From: Halobaculum saliterrae
GTDB taxonomy: Archaea; Halobacteriota; Halobacteria; Halobacteriales; Haloferacaceae
NCBI RefSeq assembly: GCF_009831625.1
Contig: NZ_WUUS01000002.1
Span: 62,001 to 126,000, forward strand
Length of the DNA stretch: 64,000 nucleotides
Direction of reading: 5' to 3'
The notes below the pieces were generated by a model. It was given only the letters and a program-made list of their open reading frames with translations. It ran no database searches and was not told the DNA's origin. Below, piece after piece: positions 16,858 to 24,783 of this stretch (positions are counted from its first letter, which is position 1; the number at the start of each line of letters is the position of its first letter). A program made the translations under genes and the position numbers.

Positions 16858-18672
16858 ATGTGCGGGATCACCGCCTGCGTCGCCGACGGCGACGTCGTCG
16901 ATACCGTGCTTACCGGGCTGGAAAACCTCGAATACCGCGGATACGACTCCGCCGGGATCGCCACGCTGGACGGCGACGGCGTTCGCGTCACCAAGCGCGA
17001 GGGTGGGATCGACGAGCTCGTCCGGGAGATCGACGGGGTCGAACTGCGCGGACAGTTCGGCGTCGGTCACACCCGCTGGAGCACCCACGGGGCCCCGACG
17101 GACGAGAACGCGCACCCACACACCGACTGCACCGGTTCGGTCGCGGTGGTCCACAACGGGATCATCGAGAACTACGTTGAACTCCGGAGCGAGCTCTCGG
17201 CGGCGGGACACCTGTTCACCAGCGAGACCGACACCGAGGTGATCCCCCACCTCATCGAGGAGGAACTGTCCGCGGGGAGATCCCCCGAAGCGGCGTTTCG
17301 GGCGGCCGCGGACCGCCTCGAGGGGAGCTACGCCATCGCGGTCCTGATCGACGGGTTCGAGGGGATCCTCGCGACGCGGCAGGGCTCGCCGCTCGTGCTC
17401 GGAGTCGACGGGGATCGGCGCTTCCTCGCCAGCGACGTCCCGTCGTTCGTCGAGTTCACCTCGCGGGTGGTGTATCTTCACGACGGTGACTTCGTCCGGC
17501 TCACGCCCGGGGAGCACTCGATCACCGACACGGACGGCGATCCGGTGTCCCGGCCGATCGACACCGTCGACTGGGGATCGGAGGACGCCGAGCGCGGCGG
17601 CTTCGACCACTACATGCTCAAGGAGATCCACGAGCAGCCCGACGCGCTGCGGCGGACGATCAACGGCCGGATAACGGACGACGGGCGGGTCGACCTGGAG
17701 GAGTTCCCCGAGGGGTCGTTCGCCGACGTCTCGGCGGTGCACTTCCTCTCGTGTGGGACCTCACATCACGCGTCGATGTACGCTCAGGCGCTGCTCCGCG
17801 ATCGCGGTGTCCCGGCGTTCGCGTTCACCGCCGGGGAGTACGCGACGACGCCCGCGCCGGTCTCGACGGACACGCTCGTCATCGCGGTCACTCAGAGCGG
17901 GGAGACGGCGGACACCCTCGCGTCGCTGCGGAGCGCGAACGCGCGCGGGGCGCGGACGCTCGCGGTGACGAACGTCGTCGGATCGACGGCCGCCCGCGAG
18001 GCGGACGAGGCGCTGTTCATCCGCGCGGGCCCGGAGATCGGGGTCGCCGCGACCAAGACGTTCTCCTCGCAGGTCGCCGCGCTGACGCTTCTGAGCGAGC
18101 GGATCGCAGCCGACGTGACTGGTGAACCGACCGAGGAGGGCGAGGCGGTGCTGTCGGCCCTGCGGGAACTGCCGGACGCGGTCGACCGAGTTATCCAGCG
18201 TTCGACGGCGTCGTCGCTGGCGAACGGGTACGCCGGCAGCGACCAGCACTTCTTCATCGGCCGGGGGGCCGCGTACCCGGTCGCCTGCGAGGGGGCGCTG
18301 AAGCTCAAGGAGATCTCCTACGAACAGGCCGAGGGGTTCTCGGCGGGCGAACTCAAACACGGGCCCCTCGCGCTGGTGACCCCCGACACCCCGGTCGTCG
18401 CGGTGTTCACCGGGAAACACGACACGAAGACGCTGAACAACGTCGAGGAGGTCCGCTCGCGCGGCGCGTCGGTCATCGGCGTCGCGCCGGAGTCGGCGGA
18501 CCACGTCGCCGCCGCGGTCGACGAGTTCCTGCCCGTCCCGGAGACCCATCCGGACGTCGCGGGAGTCCTCGCGAACGTCCAGCTCCAGCTCGTCTCCTAC
18601 TACGTGGCGAACGCGTTGAATCGATCGATCGATAAACCGCGCAATCTGGCAAAGAGCGTGACGGTAGAGTGA
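16858..18672 (+). CDS. glmS: Glutamine--fructose-6-phosphate aminotransferase
   Basis: 604 residues, full length. It begins MCGI, placing the N-terminal nucleophile Cys at residue 2. The glutaminase domain includes [12 protein letters not shown] and [18 protein letters not shown]. Two SIS domains follow, with [45 protein letters not shown] and the conserved end [12 protein letters not shown]. It makes glucosamine-6-phosphate from fructose-6-phosphate and glutamine, the entry to UDP-GlcNAc. Cytoplasmic. With the GlmM-type mutase and the two GlmU-like genes it completes the pathway within 7 kb, though in separate transcription units. Confidence 0.96.
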   Translation: MCGITACVADGDVVDTVLTGLENLEYRGYDSAGIATLDGDGVRVTKREGGIDELVREIDGVELRGQFGVGHTRWSTHGAPTDENAHPHTDCTGSVAVVHNGIIENYVELRSELSAAGHLFTSETDTEVIPHLIEEELSAGRSPEAAFRAAADRLEGSYAIAVLIDGFEGILATRQGSPLVLGVDGDRRFLASDVPSFVEFTSRVVYLHDGDFVRLTPGEHSITDTDGDPVSRPIDTVDWGSEDAERGGFDHYMLKEIHEQPDALRRTINGRITDDGRVDLEEFPEGSFADVSAVHFLSCGTSHHASMYAQALLRDRGVPAFAFTAGEYATTPAPVSTDTLVIAVTQSGETADTLASLRSANARGARTLAVTNVVGSTAAREADEALFIRAGPEIGVAATKTFSSQVAALTLLSERIAADVTGEPTEEGEAVLSALRELPDAVDRVIQRSTASSLANGYAGSDQHFFIGRGAAYPVACEGALKLKEISYEQAEGFSAGELKHGPLALVTPDTPVVAVFTGKHDTKTLNNVEEVRSRGASVIGVAPESADHVAAAVDEFLPVPETHPDVAGVLANVQLQLVSYYVANALNRSIDKPRNLAKSVTVE

Positions 18673-18845
18673 CGGGAGGCGACTGCGGACCTGTGAACGC
18701 GACACGCATCGGCCCCCACGAACGACGACGAGGGCGATCCCGACCGCCCCCCGACAGTCGGGGAGTCGGACGCGTTCCGTCGCGACTCCCCGGGCTCGTC
18801 GACCCGAGCGGGTCGGAGTGGTGAACATCGGAGACCCCCACGTAG

Positions 18846-19364
18846 ATGTCGAGCACACACACGGACGCACTCAGCAGGGACGAGGTCTACGACATCCTGA
18901 GCAACGGCAGACGTCGGTTCGTCATCCACCTGCTTCGGGACGAGGGGGAGCCGATACAACTCAGCGAACTCTCGGATCGCGTCGCAGCCTGGGAGAACGA
19001 CCTCCCCGTGGACGAGTTGACCGACCAGCAGATCAAGCGGGTGTACGTCTCGCTGTACCAGACGCACATCCCGAAGCTCGAGGAGTCGGGCATCGTCGAG
19101 TACGACTCGGACTCCGGCTCGGTGTCGCTCACGTCGAACGTCTCGTCGCTCGACGCCTACCTTCCGGAGGAGGACCGACGCGAGATACCGTGGCAGACGA
19201 TCTATCTCGGACTCGCCGTCGTCGGGCTCGTCGTGTACGGCGTCGCGACCTTGGCCGCCGGCGCGATCCCGCAGGCGACGCTCAACGTCGTCGGACTGCT
19301 CGTGTTCGCCGCGTTCGGCGTCGCCGTCGCTGCACAGTACCTGTACGAACACTCCCGCGGATAA
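18846..19364 (+). CDS. Membrane-anchored DUF7344-like HTH protein
   Basis: 172 residues. The winged-helix core runs DEVYDILSNGRRRFVIHLLR, LSELSDRVAAWEND, IKRVYVSLYQTHIPKLEESG. Two transmembrane helices are at the C-terminus (TIYLGLAVVGLVVYGVATLA and NVVGLLVFAAFGVAVAAQYL). Same plan as 14707-15333, suggesting paralogues; expected to be a membrane-tethered transcription regulator. It follows glmS by 173 bp on the same strand but probably has its own promoter. Confidence 0.82.
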   Translation: MSSTHTDALSRDEVYDILSNGRRRFVIHLLRDEGEPIQLSELSDRVAAWENDLPVDELTDQQIKRVYVSLYQTHIPKLEESGIVEYDSDSGSVSLTSNVSSLDAYLPEEDRREIPWQTIYLGLAVVGLVVYGVATLAAGAIPQATLNVVGLLVFAAFGVAVAAQYLYEHSRG

Positions 19365-19493
19365 CCACTTACCAACTGTGAACACACACGCCAGCACCGT
19401 CGACGCGCGTCCATCGACCGCCGATGTGCAGCCCACGAGCGCCGCGACCACGTCGCGGAACGCCGGGGATGAACCGTACTCGGGTGAGACGCC

Positions 19494-19772
19494 GTGACGA
19501 CCGACTGGGACGTCATCGGGTACGTGATCAGCTCGGACCACCGGGTGGTCGTTCTGGGCCGCCTCGCGGAGGGGCCGGCGACGCCCACGCGCATCGCCGA
19601 GGACGTGGAGCTGTCCGTGTCGCACGTCTCCCGCGCGCTGGGCTCGCTGCGAGAGCGGGACCTCGTCGAGCTCCTGGTTCCCGAGGACCGACGGAAGGGA
19701 CGCGTCTACGGTGTCACCTCCGCTGGAGAGGAGGTGTGGGCGGACATCAGCACGAAGGATCTGGCGGAGTGA
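19494..19772 (+). CDS. Winged-helix transcriptional regulator
   Basis: 92 residues. RVVVLGRLAEGPATPTRIAE, then DVELSVSHVSRALGSLRERD and a KGRVYGVTSAGEEVW wing give a clean MarR/ArsR-type winged helix with little else. Small haloarchaeal regulators of this type are widespread; the target is unknown. The GTG or ATG choice is ambiguous at the start, where GTGACGACC at 19493-19501 sets the frame. Confidence 0.8.
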   Translation: MTTDWDVIGYVISSDHRVVVLGRLAEGPATPTRIAEDVELSVSHVSRALGSLRERDLVELLVPEDRRKGRVYGVTSAGEEVWADISTKDLAE

Positions 19773-20136
19773 CCGTCTCCCCCCGCCCGTCAGAACTGGG
19801 GGTGGTGAGGAGCAGGTGTCGGATGCCGGGGGAACGGGATCGGGGCCGTGCTGTGACTCTCCCTGACGAGGGGACGGCAGACGGCGTCGTTGTCGATCGG
19901 TGTGTCTCGAGGGCGGACTCCGGTCGATCGTATCGCAGCGACCGGCCGAACCGCTCCGTCGGAGTCGTCCCCAAGGCGCGTCCGTCTCGGATCGCCACGT
20001 CCGGAGTGGGTCGCTTCTCGAATCGATTCGCTTCTCGAATTGGCTCGCCGCTCCGGACCCGTTCGGGCGGAACCGGGTACCTCGATCGGACGGTTCGTCG
20101 TTAACTAACAAAGCACGTGCCGGATCGTGTACCACC
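19773..20136. other. 364-bp intergenic region
   Basis: No credible gene. It contains near-repeated CTTCTCGAATCGATTCG and CTTCTCGAATTGGCTCG segments around 20012-20047 and ends in the TAACAA box of the next gene. Confidence 0.4.
20106..20111 (+). promoter_or_regulatory. TAACAA promoter box of the small zinc protein gene
   Basis: AACTAACAAAGC centred about 28 nt before ATG 20137. Confidence 0.5.
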
Positions 20137-20295
20137 ATGGCACCTGCTGCTCCCGGCGCCGACGCGCTCGGCGCGTGCCCGCGATGCGGGCGGTCGCTCC
20201 CGCGGGGTACCCATCTGATCAGCTACCGGAACGGGGACTGGCCGACGATGTTCGCGACCTGTACCGCCTGCGACGAGGTCGTCCGGCCGGAGTGA
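20137..20295 (+). CDS. Small zinc-ribbon protein (52 residues)
   Basis: Starts at ATG 20137, 28 nt after a promoter box. It has two Cys pairs, GACPRCGRSLP and CTACDEVV, spaced as a compact zinc ribbon, with HLISYRNGDWPTMFAT between them. It resembles the DUF7837-like putative zinc-binding proteins of haloarchaea. Function unknown; such micro-proteins often affect motility or biofilm phenotypes, but nothing here shows that. The frame is open upstream, but the promoter and Cys spacing support this start. Confidence 0.75.
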   Translation: MAPAAPGADALGACPRCGRSLPRGTHLISYRNGDWPTMFATCTACDEVVRPE

Positions 20296-20372
20296 CCGAT
20301 CCCGCGGACCGGCGGCTCGCTGGTACTCCCAGTACGCACGCCTCGTTCGGCGGCTCGTATCTCTAGCCAGCG

Positions 20373-20378
20373 TATAAC
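20373..20378 (+). promoter_or_regulatory. TATA box of the 36-residue membrane peptide gene
   Basis: CGTATAACG centred about 34 nt before ATG 20410. Confidence 0.45.
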
Positions 20379-20409
20379 GATTGCAGTCGCCGTACTCGAA
20401 CCGACCGCA

Positions 20410-20520
20410 ATGCGCAAGAGATCGATCGCGTTCGTGGTCGTCGCGGCAGTCGTACTGTTGTTCGCTCGGGTGGTCGAGCGACGCACCCGACCGGAATCGG
20501 CGGACGAGTACGGGGACTGA
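20410..20520 (+). CDS. Small single-pass membrane peptide (36 residues)
   Basis: Reads MRKRSIAFVVVAAVVLLFAR, then VVERRTRPESADEYGD and a stop. One hydrophobic helix (residues 6-19) is flanked by basic residues at both ends, followed by an acidic tail, a credible membrane micro-protein. A TATA box lies 34 nt upstream. Function unknown. Confidence 0.6.
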   Translation: MRKRSIAFVVVAAVVLLFARVVERRTRPESADEYGD

Positions 20521-20720
20521 GCGGCCGGTGCTCGGCCGCGGGTGTCGCCCGTACCCGAGGGGTAAGGGACTGCTACACCCCGCCGCTCGACACTCGCCCC
20601 CGACGGGGCTCGACAACGCCACGGGAATCGTTTTCGTGGGCTTGGAACGGGCGTCTGAACGCGGTACACTACCTCTCTCCGCCGATTAATGGCGGGGTAC
20701 TCACGTCTACCCTGAGTATT

Positions 20721-20728
20721 ACTTTATC
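20721..20728 (+). promoter_or_regulatory. TATA-like box of the 47-residue protein gene
   Basis: ACTTTATC centred about 26 nt before GTG 20751, consistent with a leaderless transcript. Confidence 0.45.
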
Positions 20729-20750
20729 GGAGATGGTGGTATCACGGGGT

Positions 20751-20894
20751 GTGCCGAACTGGATCACCGACGAAGAGCAGGAACGGATTCGGAAGTTCGC
20801 CGCCACGCCGCGCCACCGGCGCGGGCCGCACTTCCTCGAACCTGAGGCCGAGGAGGACGCCGACGATCAGGAGGAGGAGCTCGCGCGGCGCTGA
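20751..20894 (+). CDS. Small acidic protein (47 residues)
   Basis: GTG start. Begins MPNWITDEEQERIRKFAATP, then a basic patch RHRRG, then an acidic tail with EAEEDADDQEEE. Such charge-segregated short proteins recur in haloarchaea. A TATA-like box 26 nt upstream supports the GTG start. No function assigned. Confidence 0.6.
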   Translation: MPNWITDEEQERIRKFAATPRHRRGPHFLEPEAEEDADDQEEELARR

Positions 20895-21300
20895 CTGACC
20901 GACCGACAGGAAACCGACCGACCGACTGGGACGACGTTCGATGGGGACCACACGCGGACGACCGGCAGAGTCGTTCGTGCGGGCCCTCGCGACATGAACG
21001 TCCCGAACAGCCGTCTCTTTTGACGCGTGATGCAGTCGCAGAACCACAGGTGCCGGGTCCCGTCCGCGTCCGATCGCGATCACGGCGGCCCCTCGTAGAC
21101 CGCCTCTCCAACGACGTCAGGGGCGAACGCGGTTCGAGAGTCGGTCGAAACGAGACGATACCGACGTTGTACGGGTGTATAACTAACGGGGCGCTCGGTT
21201 GATTCCGTGGTATGTGGCGTGTCACACAGGTCACGACCAGTCGTCGACCGACTCCGGCCCGACGAACCGGCTCCGAGCACCCGCGCCAGCGGGGTGCGCC
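20895..21300. other. 406-bp region upstream of the HTH gene
   Basis: No gene of normal size. Contains a TGTATAAC box (21176-21183) and, at 21212-21304, a possible 30-codon upstream reading frame that ends in GTGA overlapping the GTG at 21301. Confidence 0.4.
21176..21183 (+). promoter_or_regulatory. TATA box upstream of the HTH gene
   Basis: TGTATAAC predicts a transcript start near 21206, about 95 nt before GTG 21301 but only a few nt before GTG 21214, which is in the same frame. Confidence 0.45.
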
Positions 21301-21672
21301 GTGACCCGATCGACCACGTCCGATCCGGCGGCCGGCCTCGAGACCCCGGTGGTCCACGCGTCGCCCGCGGAGACGGCTCGGCTGTTCGATGCGCTCGACA
21401 GCGAGGCCTGTCGCGCGGTCGTACAGGCGTTGGAGGACGGTCCGATGACCGCGAAGGAACTGCAGGCAGCAGGGGACATCCCGCTGTCGACGGTGTACCG
21501 GTGCGTGAACGAGCTGGTCGACACCCCCCTCGTCGAGGAGACGACCCGCGTCAGCGAGGGTGGCCACCACGCCAGCGAGTACTCCCGGCCGGTCGAGACG
21601 CTGGTCGTCAGCTTCGGGATGGAACAGACGCTGCACGCCGATGACGCTCCGGTGTTGAAGCTGACCCTGTGA
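21301..21672 (+). CDS. ArsR/TrmB-like HTH regulator
   Basis: 123 residues from GTG 21301. The winged-helix is clear: TARLFDALDSEACRAVVQAL, DGPMTAKELQAAGDIPLST, VYRCVNELVDTPLVEETTRV. A C-terminal beta hairpin (SRPVETLVVSFGMEQT) follows. The start is uncertain: the frame is open to TTG 21199 and GTG 21214, and the nearest TATA box fits 21214 better, which would add 29 residues containing CHTGH. Likely a DNA-binding transcription regulator; its target is unknown. Confidence 0.75.
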   Translation: MTRSTTSDPAAGLETPVVHASPAETARLFDALDSEACRAVVQALEDGPMTAKELQAAGDIPLSTVYRCVNELVDTPLVEETTRVSEGGHHASEYSRPVETLVVSFGMEQTLHADDAPVLKLTL

Positions 21673-21694
21673 CGCCGCCGGACGACGCGCGGTG

Positions 21695-22426
21695 TCAGTC
21701 GTCCGCTCGTGCGCGCTCGAATCGGTCGGCCGGAAGCCGGAGGTCGTCGAGCCCCGGTAGGTGTTTGACGTTGTAGATGACCCGGAGCGTCTCCGAGACC
21801 GGACGACCGATACACGAGAGGCGGAAGCCGCGTTCGACCAGGTCGTCGGTGAGCACGTTGTCGACGGTGCTGTCGAGCTCGCCCTCGACGACCGCGACGG
21901 CGCAGTTCGCGCAGGCCCCGCCGCGGCAGGCGAACGGCCACGCGAACCCGCGGTGTTCGGCGGCCTCGAGCAGCGTCTCCCCGGGTTCCGCGAGGAACAC
22001 CCCGTAGTCGGCGTGGTCGAGGTCGGCGCTCGACGCCGCCTCGAAGAGGTCCGGGTCGTCGATCTCCCAGCCGTGGTCGGCGACGGCGTCGTAGTTCAGA
22101 TACTCGACGCGGGTGTTCGTGGGCGTTCGCTCTCCCCCTGTGCCGTCGCGTTCGCCGTCGCTCCGGTCGGTCCGGTCGCCGTGACTCTCGTCGTCGGCCT
22201 CCGGTGGCGACTCCTCCCGTGACCCGGAGGCTCCGTTCTCCACGTCGCTCTGCGGGATGGCCGTCCCCGAGGTCGCCGCCTCGTACGCCGCCCTGACGCG
22301 TTGAAACTCCTCGGCGGACCCGCCGCGGTCCGGGTGGGCCTCCTTCACCCGCCGGCGGTAGGCCCGTTCGATCTCCGTGTCGTCGGCGTCGGCCTCAACT
22401 CCCAGTACGGCGTACGGAGAATCCAC
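21695..22426 (-). CDS. J-domain/2Fe-2S ferredoxin fusion
   Basis: 243 residues, GTG start. Residues 1-55 are a J domain with HPD at 31-33 (RVKEAHPDRGG). An acidic Asp/Glu/Arg linker (60-105) follows. Residues 106-243 are a plant-type 2Fe-2S ferredoxin with Cys167, Cys172, Cys175 and Cys205 (CRGGACANC, then SCIG), plus the acidic haloarchaeal insert. Electron carrier fused to a DnaK-recruiting domain; this fusion is known in haloarchaea. A strong BRE/TATA (CGAAAGGGCATATAAC) lies 27 nt upstream, so the transcript is leaderless. Confidence 0.93.
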   Translation of the reverse strand: MDSPYAVLGVEADADDTEIERAYRRRVKEAHPDRGGSAEEFQRVRAAYEAATSGTAIPQSDVENGASGSREESPPEADDESHGDRTDRSDGERDGTGGERTPTNTRVEYLNYDAVADHGWEIDDPDLFEAASSADLDHADYGVFLAEPGETLLEAAEHRGFAWPFACRGGACANCAVAVVEGELDSTVDNVLTDDLVERGFRLSCIGRPVSETLRVIYNVKHLPGLDDLRLPADRFERARADD

Positions 22427-22735
22427 GGACGTCGATAGGGGCGTGCGGGTTATATGCCCTTTCGTCGTCGGGGGATCGGATGTCGCGTGGCCGACACACT
22501 ACCGCGACGGGGATATGCCCGTTCGGATGAAATCTCTCATGGGAGCGGGAGCGGAGCGGGTGAAACGTCAGAGGGCTCCGCCGACTGCTCCCGAGTCGTA
22601 ATCGCGCCTGGCGACTCGGTCTGTGTTGACAACTCGTGCGATGGACGAGGATGTGACCCTTTCGGATCACGGGTGATCCAGACGCGGAGGACACCCCCGT
22701 CCGACTCCGATGTCCGTCCGACTCTCGCGACCTGT
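22427..22735. other. 309-bp intergenic region
   Basis: Holds the ferredoxin promoter at its left end and nothing else recognisable. Confidence 0.4.
22449..22458 (-). promoter_or_regulatory. TATA box of the J-domain ferredoxin gene
   Basis: GGCATATAAC on the minus strand, preceded by CGAAAG (BRE-like), centred 27 nt before GTG 22426. This is the clearest promoter in the window. Confidence 0.7.
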
Positions 22736-23344
22736 TCACTCCCCATACAGCGATCGCACGCGCTCGACGCCGCCGATCTCGTCTATCACGGCGACGACCG
22801 GCGACGGAACCGATGTTCGCCACCCGTCGACTCCGCGGTCGCTCGCTCGTCCACACCCGATCCCGACGTCCGACGTCTCGCGGCGTGTCGACGCCGATTC
22901 CACGGCCATCGCCTCGCGGATAGCGGTCCCGCTCACCGTCCGCTCGGCCTCGATCGTGGTCACACGACGGCCGTGCTCGCGGAGCCGGTCGGCCTTCACC
23001 TCGTGCCACTCCTCCAGCACCCGAAGGAGGTGCAGCGCGTCCGCCGGCGCGTAGTGTTCCCACAGGTCGGGGCGGTTGATCGGGAAGGGGAGGACTCGGA
23101 CCGGAACGCCCAGTTCCGCGTCCGACAGCGCCGCCGTGATCATCCGGTGGCGCTCGTGGTAGCGGAAGGGGTTGTTTCGCGGGTCGTCGCGGTCGGGGTC
23201 GGCGACCTCGGGAGCGACGTGGGCGGGGTCGGCGTTCGTGATCCCCACGATCAGCTCGTCGCACTCGCCGGCGGCCCACTCACAGTACGCGAGGTGGCCC
23301 TCGTGGAACGGCTGAAACCGGCCGTGAACGTGGCCCACCGTCAT
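22736..23344 (-). CDS. Nicotinamide-nucleotide adenylyltransferase-like protein
   Basis: 202 residues from ATG 23344. GRFQPFHEGH carries the HxxH of the nucleotidylyltransferase superfamily (His14, His17), and TVSGTAIREAM is the ISxT-like phosphate loop. NNPFRYHERHRMI and NRPDLWEHYAP match archaeal NadM-type enzymes. It is about 30 residues longer than typical archaeal NadM, with an extra C-terminal segment. The start overlaps the SelD-like gene's stop (ATGA), so translation is coupled. Could be a genuine NAD enzyme or a paralogue acting on a different phosphorylated substrate; the operon suggests the latter. Confidence 0.78.
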   Translation of the reverse strand: MTVGHVHGRFQPFHEGHLAYCEWAAGECDELIVGITNADPAHVAPEVADPDRDDPRNNPFRYHERHRMITAALSDAELGVPVRVLPFPINRPDLWEHYAPADALHLLRVLEEWHEVKADRLREHGRRVTTIEAERTVSGTAIREAMAVESASTRRETSDVGIGCGRASDRGVDGWRTSVPSPVVAVIDEIGGVERVRSLYGE

Positions 23345-24783
23345 CGTTCGCCCTCCGCCGTCGGCCAGCGTGCGGCCGATTCGACGAGCCGAGACGGGTC
23401 GCCGTCGGCGGCGTCCCGGATCGGCGCGTCGCCGCCGTCTACCGCGCCGATCCGAACCGGGTCCGCGCGCTCGACGCTCCGGAGGCGGTCGGTCGCCCGC
23501 GCCAGCGCGCTCGGCGTTCCGACCGCGGCGAACGACCCGTTCGTCTCGACGGTCACGTCGGGGAGCCTCCAGTGGCCGACGGACGCCTCGGCGACCCCAG
23601 ACAGGATCGGAAGTCGTTCGAGCCGAAGCGATCGCCCGTCGCGTGCGACGAGTCGGCCGATGCCACCGATACCCTCGCCGGACACGTCCGTGACCCGAGC
23701 GAGGTGCCGTGCGGGGTCGAACGACTCGCCCGGGTCCGGCCGACACGTGGCCAGCGCCTCCGCCACGGGGCGGGCGTCACGTGTGAGCCGGTCGCGTCCC
23801 AACTCGCGGAGGCCACGATCGCCGTCGAGGGTACCGAGCGCGAACGCCGCCAGCCCGCCGAACGGCCGGGTCACGAGCACGCCGCAGTCGTCGGGGATCG
23901 GGGGTTCGGTCGAGCCGACGCCGCCGCGGGCGGTGACGCTCGCGCCGAGGAGCCACCCCTCCCCGCCGTGTGCAAGCACTGACCCCCGCCTCACGCTCAC
24001 GTCCGACGGAAGCCCCGCGCGATACCAGTCGGTCGCCCGCGACGGGGAGGGGTCGACACCGGCGGGTGCGGCGACGACGGGATGGACGACGCGGTCGGCG
24101 GTCGTTCCCGCGGCGTACACGTCGTTGCAGGCGTTTAGTGCGGCGATCCGTGCTTGTTCGGGGGGATCGAGGCCCGGAAACGCGTGGACGACGTCGACGT
24201 TCGCCGCGAGGTGGTCGGCGATCGACGAACGGCGGGCCGCTCCGGCGGAGTCGGGGTCTGCGGTCGATCGGAAGTGTTCCAGCCAGAGGAGTCCGCCCGA
24301 GAGTCCGGGGACCTGCACGGCGTGGCCCTTTCCGATCGTCACCTCCGGTCCGTCGAGCCCGGCGTACGCGGTCGCGAGCGCGTCGCCAAAGCGCTCGGCA
24401 TCCGCGAGGTCGTCGCCGACGAACGCGCACGCGAGCGTCACGATGGGGTTCCCGCCCGCGTCGCCGTCGAACGGGACCGTCGGCCGCTCCTCCCCGAGGG
24501 CGACAACGTCGACCGCTCGCTCGGTCCCACCGTCGTCGGCCGCGTCCGCGAGGATCGCCGCGTCGGCGTCGGAACCCAGTCGGACGCTCGTCCCGTCGAG
24601 CGCCTCGTGGACGCGGTCACGGGCGGGGAACACTACCCTGTCCAGCGGCGTCTTCCCCGAACAGCCGCACCGTCTCGGGTCGGCGCCGAAACCGGGCGTG
24701 GGGCCAGGTCTCCCCGCCGATCGCTCGCGATCGCTGCCGCCGTCGGCGACGGCGCGGCCGCGGATCACTCTTCGCCCGGCCAC
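23341..24783 (-). CDS. SelD/AIR-synthase-like ATP-dependent enzyme
   Basis: 480 residues, GTG start. RRCGCSGKTPLD (Cys39, Cys41, Lys44) matches the catalytic Cys/Lys loop of selenophosphate synthetase. ALNACNDVYAAGTTADRVVH resembles the SelD NDVYAMG helix and metal site, and VTIGKGHAVQVPGLSGG resembles the second half. Haloarchaea are not known to make selenocysteine, and homologues have been annotated as SelD-related sulfur-metabolism proteins. It probably uses ATP to phosphorylate a sulfur or other nucleophile. Overlaps the mutase gene by 19 bases and the adenylyltransferase-like gene by 4. Confidence 0.7.
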   Translation of the reverse strand: MAGRRVIRGRAVADGGSDRERSAGRPGPTPGFGADPRRCGCSGKTPLDRVVFPARDRVHEALDGTSVRLGSDADAAILADAADDGGTERAVDVVALGEERPTVPFDGDAGGNPIVTLACAFVGDDLADAERFGDALATAYAGLDGPEVTIGKGHAVQVPGLSGGLLWLEHFRSTADPDSAGAARRSSIADHLAANVDVVHAFPGLDPPEQARIAALNACNDVYAAGTTADRVVHPVVAAPAGVDPSPSRATDWYRAGLPSDVSVRRGSVLAHGGEGWLLGASVTARGGVGSTEPPIPDDCGVLVTRPFGGLAAFALGTLDGDRGLRELGRDRLTRDARPVAEALATCRPDPGESFDPARHLARVTDVSGEGIGGIGRLVARDGRSLRLERLPILSGVAEASVGHWRLPDVTVETNGSFAAVGTPSALARATDRLRSVERADPVRIGAVDGGDAPIRDAADGDPSRLVESAARWPTAEGER

